From Hirundichthys speculiger (lineage: Eukaryota; Chordata; Actinopteri; Beloniformes; Exocoetidae): a stretch of DNA of 64,000 bases. Below are positions 56,605-64,000 of this stretch, in pieces. The DNA is taken from contig JAGFBZ010000737.1 in NCBI GenBank assembly GCA_018398805.1, positions 434,001 through 498,000 of the forward strand. Reading direction: 5' to 3'. How positions within the stretch are numbered: the first letter of the stretch is position 1; each line of letters starts with the position of its first letter. Position numbers and translations under genes: made by a program. The notes below the pieces were generated by a model that did not search any database, was not told the origin of the DNA, and was given only the letters and a program-made list of their open reading frames with translations.

Positions 56605-57045
56605 TTTTTTATGCTAAATCTGGACCAGGATACCATGGCGAAACATGGACGGGTTTTCAACGTCTTCATTTGGGCTAAATGTGGGCCAAGACAGGATGTC
56701 TAAACATGGACGGGTTTTCAACTTCTTTTGGGCTAAATGTGGGCCAAGACAGGACCTCTAAACATGGACGGGTTTTTAACGTCTTCTTTTGGGCTAAATG
56801 TGAGCCAAGACAGGACCTCTAAACATGGATGGGTTTTTAACGTCTTCTTTCGGGCAAATGTGGGCCAAGACAGGACGGCTAAACATGGATGGGTTTTCAA
56901 CATAATCTTTTGAGCTAAATGTGGTCCAAGACAGGGCGGCTAAACAGGGACTGGTTTTCAACGTCTTCTTTTGGGCTAAATGTGGTCCAAGACAGGACGG
57001 CTTAACATGGACGAGTTTTCAACGTCTTCTTTTTGGCTAAATAAT
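56605..57045. repeat. 61-bp minisatellite
   Basis: Seven imperfect units of 58-61 bp start at about 56641, 56702, 56760, 56821, 56881, 56942 and 57003. The core is AACATGGACGGGTTTTCAAC then GGGCTAAATGTGGGCCAAGA then CAGGACGGCT. A partial, diverged unit precedes. Stop codons interrupt all frames, so it is not coding. Confidence 0.93.
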
Positions 57046-57640
57046 GGCCACAACGGGCCAACCTTATTTAGCCTTAAAAAAGATGTTCATGGACGTCTGG
57101 TGTTTGGTGGGTAAGGAACTTGCAGCCAAAGAAGAGCTAAACACTCCCTGATCAGGACAGCAGCGAATGGAATTAGTAGACAAAGCACAGAAGACAAATC
57201 AGTCACCAAAAAGGACACCACTTTTGCGCATTGAGAATTGAGAATTCGGGTATATAAGAATATACTCTTATTGTGCTCTGGTGAGGCAGTCAATCGGCTG
57301 TTAAACAATGCACTAGACTACGACAGAGGTGCAAAGTGGATTTATTCTCCAAGTCGTATACAATTCAGAGAGGTCATTAACTTACATCACAGAATGCCGG
57401 ATGGTTCAGGATGATTCAGAAATGACAAATTGCCAATAGGGAACAGTTGTCTTAAGCATCACATGAAAAACATGGAGACCTTGACATAAAATGTCTAGAT
57501 GCCTACATGTCAAAACTTAGCGACTTGATAGAGCCAGAACGATAAACTAAGCTGTGGCCTTCAATTGACCAGAATCTGGACCAAAAGTCATGGACTTATG
57601 AACCAGTAAGTACAATAAGGCCCCAAAATGCAGTTTTAAT
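57046..57640. other. Intron 8, middle part
   Basis: No gene recognised. A minus-strand open frame (57087-57308) lacks any known domain. Confidence 0.35.
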
Positions 57641-58165
57641 ATTACAGGTGCATCACTTCATCTGCCTCTCTTCTTACCCTGATGCACCCATCACTCTGGA
57701 ACAGGGTAAATCTGGACTCATCAGACCACATGACCTTCTATTCCTCCAGAGTCCAATCTTTATGCTCCCTAGCAAATTGAAGCCTTTTTTTCCAGTTAGC
57801 CTCACTGATTAGTGGTTTTCTTAAGGCTACACAGCTGTTCAGTCCCAATCCCTGGAGTTCCCTTAGCATTGTGGGTGTGGAAATGTTCTTACTTTCACCA
57901 TTAAACATAGCCCTGAGTTCTACTGTTGTTTTTCTTCGATTTGATCTCACCAAATGTTAAAGTGATTACCGATCACAATCATTGAGGGATTTTTTTCCGG
58001 CTACATTTCCTCCTCGAAGACAATGGTTCCCCACTATCCTTCCAGTTTTTAATAATGCATCGGACAGTTCTTAACCCAATTTTGGTAGTTTCTGCAATCT
58101 CCTTAGATTTTTTTCTCTGCATGATGCATGCCAATGATTTGACCCTTCTCTAACATCTTTTCTCC
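57641..58165 (-). pseudogene. Tc1-like transposase fragment
   Basis: The minus strand encodes a helix-turn-helix part (STPTMLRELQGLGLNSCVAL), then RKPLISEANWKKRLQFAREH then KDWTLEE, followed in another frame by a DDE-region SDESRFTLFQSDG. This is a standard Tc1 layout from second DNA-binding helix to first catalytic Asp. It has frameshifts and lacks the C-terminal half. Confidence 0.8.
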
Positions 58166-59754
58166 GACCATGGGACGTGTCTTTCAACATGGTTGTTTAA
58201 GAAATGAGAAGCAACTCATCGCACCAGTTGGGGTTAAATAACTTGTTGCCAGCTGAAAGATAATCGCCCATGCAGTAATTATCCAATAGGAGGCTCATAC
58301 CTGTATGCGAAGTTAAATCCAGGTGGCAACTTTTTTCTTCGGTGAGAAGTGTATAAACAATACCTTTCAATGCAATGTATATATATTGATATATATACGT
58401 GTATATTTTAAATCTTGTTTATACTATTTATCCTACCTCCTCCTATTTATTCTACCTCCAGTCCCAACTTTGCTGTACTGCAGAGGCCAAGCAACAACAT
58501 TTCATGGTAAAAAAAAACAAACAAAAAAAAAACAATGACAATAGTGCAATGACAGTAAAGAAAGTCTATGGCTAAGATGCCATTTAGTCAGTATCTTTTG
58601 ATGAGGTGATTCAAAATTAACAAAACTTGGCACTTGTAATCTATACTTGTTATAGCTTATTTAGCAATAGTACAAATTTGTAAAATGTAATCTGTAGGGA
58701 GTGCTGCAACTCACACTGGTCAATATGTGATCAATGAATTGAGATAAACATCTGAAAGTTGGTATACTTTTATGAATATTCAGTAGTTAAAGTACTAACT
58801 CAATGCAGCTGTTCAGCCTTGGCTTGCTTTTGTTCCAAATCTGCTTGGACTCCAGTCATGAGTGCTTGTGGCTTTAATTTTGTTTTTGTTTTGTTTTTTT
58901 GTTTTTCACACTTAATATGTCCCTAATTATTATATATTTATTTTTTCCTTTGGATTTTGTTTGTTGGAATATCACATTAAATATGTGCCAATTTTGTCTT
59001 TTTTGTTTTTTTAAAAAAAAAAAAAACTATTTGCTATTTCATCTTATCTTCATAATAGTTCACCTTCCGTCTTGCAAGTAGCACAAAATGAGTCTGTCTG
59101 AAACTTGTGGAAAAATAATCATGACTCAACTTTCCCCTCTCTGCTAGTTTGAGTCTGAGTGCACAATGACCTCAGTAGAGGAAGGTAAATCCGTTGCCAC
59201 TTTATCCACCAAAAGACTTGGACGATTTTGTGGCCTTTATTAAGAGTAGTTAGACAGGAAAGGGTGACAGAGACAGAGAGATGTTGAAGATGCAACAATG
59301 CAATTTTTTCAGTCTAGTCACAGCTCTGAGATTACAGTTTCTTGAATCTGCTGCTACTATTCCACACATCTGTCTCATATCTGACTTTTGCAAATTACAA
59401 AGCAAGGGGTAGCAGATAGACAATTCAAGTGGTGTGTTTTAAGCAAGGGAGAGCAAAATGGTTTTGCCGCAGTGTCATTTTTGGAAAATAATTATTTATA
59501 ATTATATAATATATATTTATAATAATAATTAAAATTGCAAACCTATAGGTGAGCATAATTTGTTTTTTTTGTTTTTTTAATTTATTCTTGTATATCTTTT
59601 AGTGCTACTGGGCAATTTTTTCTATTGTGTACAGTATTTTTCCTGTTAGAACTTACTGTTTTTAATTCACTTGTTTGCTGCTGATTTCCATCCAGCTGTA
59701 CTTGATTTCTACTGTTCCGCAAGCTTTGTTTGTTTTGTTTTTTTTCCCTCTCAG
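58166..59754. other. Intron 8, 3' part
   Basis: AT-rich intron with simple-sequence runs (58385-58410, 58510-58540, 59010-59030). A SINE scrap at 59222-59300 (TTTTGTGGCCTTTATTAAGA) is the third relative of the SINE at 24964. The pyrimidine tract at 59735-59752 belongs to the exon 9 acceptor. Confidence 0.5.
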
Positions 59755-59869
59755 GTATATGATGCAGTGGCCTGGTGGAAGGATCCTTCAGAGACATGAA
59801 CTAGATGCCTTCCTGGCCCAAGCTGTTTCCAGCCAGCTCTATGAGCCCGACCAGCTACAGGAGCTCAAA
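59755..59869 (+). CDS. fam120c: fam120c exon 9 of window
   Basis: After a long T/C tract ending CTCTCAG, one base completes the Arg codon begun in exon 8, followed by YMMQWPGGRILQRHELDAFL, then AQAVSSQLYEPDQLQELK. It matches RYMVQWPGGRILHRHELD...LYEPDRLQELK of FAM120C. The donor is AAA|GTGAGA, phase 0. A (TA)n tract starts about 90 bp downstream. The next expected exon (IENLD...) was not found in the remaining 4.1 kb, so the gene runs off the window. Confidence 0.95.
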
Positions 59870-59958
59870 GTGAGATGCCACTTCTCTCTCCATCACTCTG
59901 GGATATTTGTAGTGATCATGATCATTTATAGAATAACTTGTACTCTTAGCAGCTTTTT

Positions 59959-59962
<4 letters not shown>

Positions 59963-60039
<77 letters not shown>
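59963..60039. repeat. (TA)n microsatellite
   Basis: About 38 uninterrupted TA units, starting 93 bp after the exon 9 donor. Confidence 0.97.
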
Positions 60040-60042
<3 letters not shown>

Positions 60043-60084
60043 CCAGTTGGACAAGCCTAAAGCATCCTAACCAGATAGCTGAAC

Positions 60085-60660
60085 CATTTCAAATGACTCT
60101 CTCGATATGAAGGAGCAGTGACTTCACTTTGAGTCTCTCTGGATGACTAAACTTCTCACCCCTCATTGGCAGAGTCCAGTCATCCTGCAGCCACTTGAAT
60201 CTAGTTCACAATCTCATTCTTTTGGTCACGATCCACAGTTCATGACCATAGATTAGGGTAGGAACAAAGTGTTCGGTAAACAAAGAACCTTGCCTTTTGG
60301 TTCAGCTCTCTCTTTAGATAGATAGATAGATAGATGTACTTTATTGATCCCAAACTGGGAAATTGCAGTGTAGCAGCAGCAATTAAATGGCAATATAAAA
60401 ACAGAAGGCATTTACAATAAAATTATAAGACACATATAAAAAACACACAAGAGCAATAAAAATAAGTATACATAAAACAAGTAGTCCAATGAGCTGCAGG
60501 TGCAGTGAACTGAAAGGTGCACACAACAGATGGATATAGGGCCCCGCATTACTGCACACACTGCACTGATCCACCTGTCAATCTTGCGCTTCATTCTTCC
60601 TTCACCTGTGAACAAGACCCTGAGAATCTTAAACTCCTCCACTTGAGGTTGGGTTGATAG
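60085..60660 (-). pseudogene. Non-LTR RT C-terminal fragment with an inserted tail
   Basis: The minus strand carries QVEEFKILRVLFTGEGRMKR then KIDRWISAVCAVMRG (60535-60660) and, further on, FVPTLIYGHELWIVT then a decayed LKVKSLLLHIE (60085-60300), a typical fish LINE thumb and C-terminus. Between them, (GATA)n and TACTTTATTGATCCCAAACT at 60315-60400 mark another LINE 3' end inserted here. Confidence 0.65.
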
Positions 60661-61190
60661 TGCATTGCCTACGTGCAGTAGGCAACATGACCTCTTCAAG
60701 TGTTTGGATGTTTTCAACTCATCCATGATCCCCGATATGCGATAAATGGGCCAGACACCACAGTCTGAGAGACATCCCCATATAATGAGACTTGTGCCAG
60801 CATGCTTCACTGTCTTCACAGTGTGCCATGGCTTAGTATTTGGGGGTCGTCTGACAAATTGTCTGCAGCCCCTAGACCCACCCATCTTGCTTTAATTAGT
60901 CCACAAAATGTTGCACCATTTCTCTTAGGCCAGTCAGTGTGTTCTTGGGGAATTAAGTAACTTTTTTAGCATGTCATGTTTTCAACAATGGGACTTTGCA
61001 GAGGCTTCTTGCTGATAGCTTGGCTTTACTTAGGCATCTTCTACTTGTTACGGTGCTCACAGGCAACTTTAGATCTTTGATCACCCTGGAAATCATCATT
61101 GGCAGAATCTTTGCCATTTTAGGTATTCTTCCATCTATTGAAATGGTAGTTTTTCTTTTTCTTCCTCCACATCTTTCTGGTTTTGGTTAA
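60660..61190 (-). pseudogene. Tc1-like transposase fragment
   Basis: The minus-strand frame includes GGSRGCRQFVRRPPNT, then KPWHTVKTVKHAGTSLIIWG then CLSDCGVWPIYRISGIMDEL, the W-G-C-F and G-I-M-D blocks of the Tc1 catalytic core. It is broken and joined to LINE sequence at 60660. Confidence 0.7.
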
Positions 61191-62131
61191 AATTTAAAAG
61201 CATTTTGCATTTTGATCTTTTTTTTTAAATTTTTTTTTATTAATACTGTTCTGCTGAACAGTGTCTGGAACAATCTATTTCTCTCAGATTTTCAGGGAGA
61301 AATGCACAGTAACCAGCAGTGTACCACATGATGATGTCTGAGGCATTCACTTAACAGGTCATTAGTGGGGGCATCTTCTTGATGTATCCCTAGAGGCCCG
61401 CCGTTTCCTCCTGGATAGTGGCTCTGACACTCACTAGTCCTTGGCCTCCCTCCTTTAACTTATAACCCTTTTTGACCAACTTGAATCTGGTATTGGGCTG
61501 GTGCTACGGCCAGTTCAGAGCTGGTTCTACTTTGGAGTCTTTTAAGAACTGGTTAACTTCACACAACAGAGACTCACCACAGACCCACATCATGACATCA
61601 TCATGCCTCATCCAATGTTGAACCTCCCCTTACTGAACTCAGAATTTTTGTATGAGACCACGATTCACAAAGGTCACAGGTATTTTCTTTCAAAGCCTGT
61701 CTCAATATCACCAGTCTGCCTTTATAAATGATGTTGTAGTTGGTGTTTGTAAATGCTCATTGTTGTGATGGCATTTCCACATGTTACATCCTGCTACAAA
61801 CACGATTTGTAGCTGCTGGTTTGCGTGTGGTCCATAAACACCAGCATGTGATAATAAAACATCCAAAAAGTTGTTTAATAATGATGATCTAAGCACTTTT
61901 ATTAAATTCAGTTTAAAACAGCTGTTGTGAATGCAGCTTTATGTAGTAGAGCAGCAGATAACATTCATAAACACTGACTGTCCAGATGCTGACTGGCATC
62001 CATGAACAGCTACAGGATTTATACCCATGGTGAAGTGGGATCCATAGGCTCCACATACAAAACATTAATGAAATTTACATGAAACATTTTTTCAAGACAC
62101 TGAAAGTGCCTGAGTTTACAGAGTCTTAAAA
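61191..62131. other. Last intron, unassigned stretch
   Basis: No gene recognised. I looked specifically for the next fam120c exon here and beyond and did not find it. Confidence 0.4.
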
Positions 62132-62438
62132 TAAATATAAAAGCTCTAATTGAACTTAGTTTGCACTAAACTGTCAGTATAGTTGACAAATGAAAAATGC
62201 ACAGATAAATATAAATGAAAAACATCATCCTGCAGCCACTTGAATCGCGTTCACAATCTCATTCTTTTGGTCATGACCCACAGTTCATGACCATAGATGA
62301 GGGTAGGAACAAAGCGTCCGGTAAACTAAGAGCTGTATTAAATGAATATATAATAGCTCTAATTGAACTTAGTTTGCACTAAACTGTCAGTGTAGTCGAC
62401 AGATGAAAAATGCACAGATAAATATCAATGAAAAACAT
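62132..62438. repeat. 94-bp direct repeats flanking a LINE scrap
   Basis: The segments 62132-62225 and 62345-62438 (AGCTCTAATTGAACTTAGTT ... ATGAAAAACAT) are nearly identical direct repeats. The 119 bp between them match 60180-60295 (CATCCTGCAGCCACTTGAAT ... TTCATGACCATAGAT), a fragment of the LINE C-terminus in minus orientation. Confidence 0.85.
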
Positions 62439-63270
62439 TTTCATTGATTCAGTCATCAGCCAAAGTTTTGGACTGAGAAACTTAGTTTTTTGTGTCAGTT
62501 ATTGCTATTTGATAAAAAATGCAATTAATCGTGATTTATTACAATGCCTCTAATTAATTAGATTTTTTTTTTTTTTTAACCATGAGTGTTTACTTTTAAT
62601 TTATTATCCTTTTCTTAGAAAACATAATTTTGGTCCTGTATAACATAATGCAGTTTCATCCCTTTGAGTACATTCATTCATATAAATATGTATTTTCCCA
62701 CAGCTTGAGTAAAGTGCTTTTTTTTTTTTTTGTTAGTTTTTTTTTTTTTTTTTAAATGAACCTTGAAAGTGCTTGAATTTGACCTGAGAAAAAGTATACA
62801 AACCCTGACAGGAAGAATGACACCATTGCTTGATATTTCTAGCAACAACTGGGTTGTTTTTTTTTAGTTTTTTTTTTTTTTTCCTCTCAAAAGGACCCTT
62901 TTTTTCCACTTTTGAGTCAGCCTTAATGGCTTTCTACCTAAGTTCATCCCTTGGATTGCCCCTGTGTGTGTTTAGCACACAGAAAGACCTTGTGTTTATT
63001 CCATTACTGTACTAAGTAAATATGGCATCTTAACTTTCAACCAGTTAGTCCAGTGAGTGGCAAAAAGAACAAAGGGCTGCAGGTCAATTTACCAAGACAT
63101 TATTGCTTCAGTTACCTTCCTATTCCTGGAGCCAGTTTAATTGGATTGTGTATTAAACACATCTGGTCTAATTTCCATCAGGACACTCTTGGCCGTAGAT
63201 CAATGATCGAGTTTATAGTCATATCATCTGATCTTCGGCCGTATGTCTTGAACACTCAGGTAAAGAGCTG
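62439..63270. other. Last intron, unassigned stretch
   Basis: AT-rich with several T runs (62565, 62720-62750, 62855-62885). No gene recognised. Confidence 0.4.
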
Positions 63271-64000
63271 AGCTGTCAACTGATCACTACCTGGTGGTGG
63301 GTTGGATCAGATGGCGGGGGAGAATGCCGGTCAGACCTGGTAGGCCCAAACGTGTAGTGAGGGTTTACTAGGAACGTCTGGCAGAGGAACCTGTCAGAAA
63401 GATCTTCAACTCACACCTCCGACAGAACTTCAATCACATCCCGGGGGAGGCGGGGGACAGTGGCAGTGGCAGCTTTGGTGGTCTCTGAGGTGAAAACTCG
63501 GTTGTGGGAGGAGTTCGGTGAGGCCATGGAAAAAGACTTTCGATTGGCTCCACGGAGATTCTGGCAAACCGTCGGACTGCTCAAGCGGGGAAAGCAGTGC
63601 TTCACCAACACTGTGTATAGTGGGGGTGGGGTGCTGCTGACCTCGACCGGAGATGTCGTTCAGCGGTAAGGAATACTTCGAGGACCTTCTCAATCCCAAC
63701 AACATGTCTTCTGTGGAGGATGCTGAGCCTGTGGATTTAGAGGTGGACTTGTTTATTACTGGAGCTGAGGTCACTGAGGTAGTTAAGAAGCTGCACAGTG
63801 GCCGGGCTCCGTGGGGTGGACGAGATCCACCCTGATTTCCTGAAGGCTCTGGATGTTGTAGGACTGTCTTGGTTGACACGTCTCTGCAACATCACATGGA
63901 AATCGGGGGCAGTACCTCTGGATTGGCAGACCGGGGGGGTGGTCACACTCCTCAGCCTCCCTGGTAAGGTCTATGCAGGGGTGCTGGAGAAGAGAGTTCG
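63271..64000 (+). pseudogene. Non-LTR reverse transcriptase, 5' RT part
   Basis: Plus-strand frames give KTRLWEEFGEAMEKDFRLAP, YSGGGVLLTSTGDVVQR, KEYFEDLLNPNNMSS, VDLEVDLFITGAEVTEVVKK, then the motif around GLSWLTRLC and PLDWQTGVV and LLSLPGKVYAGVLEKRV. This is the region before and at the start of the RT domain of a common fish LINE. The stretch normally between DWQTGVV and LLSLPGK is missing, and there are frameshifts. It runs off the window edge. Confidence 0.8.

Larger units (their letters stand above)
1049..59869 (+). other. fam120c: Partial host gene fam120c (central nine exons)
   Basis: Nine plus-strand exons joined in consistent phase encode the middle of a FAM120-family protein. Family members (FAM120A/OSSA, FAM120B, FAM120C) carry a nuclease-like XPG/FEN1-type N-terminus; FAM120A is known as an RNA-binding scaffold, and the family is named for coactivation of PPAR-gamma. 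I prefer FAM120C over A because of VRAHQLVLPPCEVVIKAVSE, SSSSDGDEPN, PSLLSMSTRNHMDIT, AEHRHRRGLMYP and VCIEDEC, as recalled from the human paralogs. The start codon, N-terminal domain and C-terminal exons are outside the window. The introns are very large and filled with transposons. Exon 8 carries an apparent frameshift, so this is either a sequence error or a damaged copy. Confidence 0.9.

Noticed and set aside
56605..57045. CRISPR-like regular repeats
   Set aside because: Units are contiguous without unique spacers in a eukaryotic intron; it is a minisatellite.
60000..64000. Next fam120c exon
   Set aside because: I looked for the expected IENLD...FANDACGQP-type block in the plus strand and did not see it.
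1..64000. A new multi-gene system in the window
   Set aside because: Everything with coding signal resolves to one host gene or to transposon relics; no group of co-oriented unknown genes exists here.

Overview
This window is a piece of vertebrate, almost certainly teleost fish, nuclear DNA. The support is a host gene split by GT-AG introns and a dense mix of elements typical of fish genomes: L1-like LINEs, hAT, Tc1/mariner, Tigger/pogo, piggyBac and Harbinger DNA transposons, a Ty3/gypsy remnant, a Penelope-like remnant and tRNA-derived SINEs. I saw no operons, bacterial genes, CRISPR array or confident RNA gene.

The only host gene I can support is the central part of a plus-strand FAM120-family gene, best matched to fam120c (constitutive coactivator of PPAR-gamma-like protein 2). 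Nine exons lie at 1049-1177, 20742-20844, 20978-21048, 29592-29863, 41951-42107, 42391-42474, 47246-47417, 55783-56030 and 59755-59869. All junction phases agree and together they encode about 450 residues. The 5' exons (XPG/FEN1-like N-terminus) and the 3' exons lie outside the window. Three points stand out. The first exon seems to use a GC donor. The eighth exon has an apparent 2-base deletion that breaks the frame in a conserved block. Exons 2 and 3 are flanked by inverted copies of one hAT element.

The introns hold nested mobile elements, many of them delimited by exact target-site duplications. Intron 1 (1178-20741) holds three copies of a 1.1-kb hAT family, a Tigger element split by another hAT, a Harbinger-like element nested in a hAT copy, a nest at 9.5-13.9 kb (hAT-like, piggyBac-like, MITE), and a degenerate gypsy gag-protease at 14.6-16 kb. 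Intron 3 (21049-29591) holds an L1 broken by a hAT and a SINE, then a Tc1 remnant split by a 1.9-kb hAT. Intron 4 (29864-41950) holds a MADF-domain relic, a Tigger-like element, an 870-bp hAT, a Penelope fragment abutting an L1, and a young MITE. Intron 6 (42475-47245) holds an L1 and a Tc1 remnant joined by a 76-bp palindrome. Intron 7 (47418-55782) holds a 2.7-kb hAT with at least three further elements inside. Intron 8 (56031-59754) has a 61-bp minisatellite and a Tc1 remnant. The last intron has a (TA)n tract next to the splice donor and several LINE pieces.

The layout is one gene with large introns built by repeated transposition. I found no convincing new multi-gene system. The most useful leads are the exon-8 frameshift, the GC donor, the inverted repeats around exons 2-3, the long palindromes, and the TSD-resolved nests that give an order of insertion.
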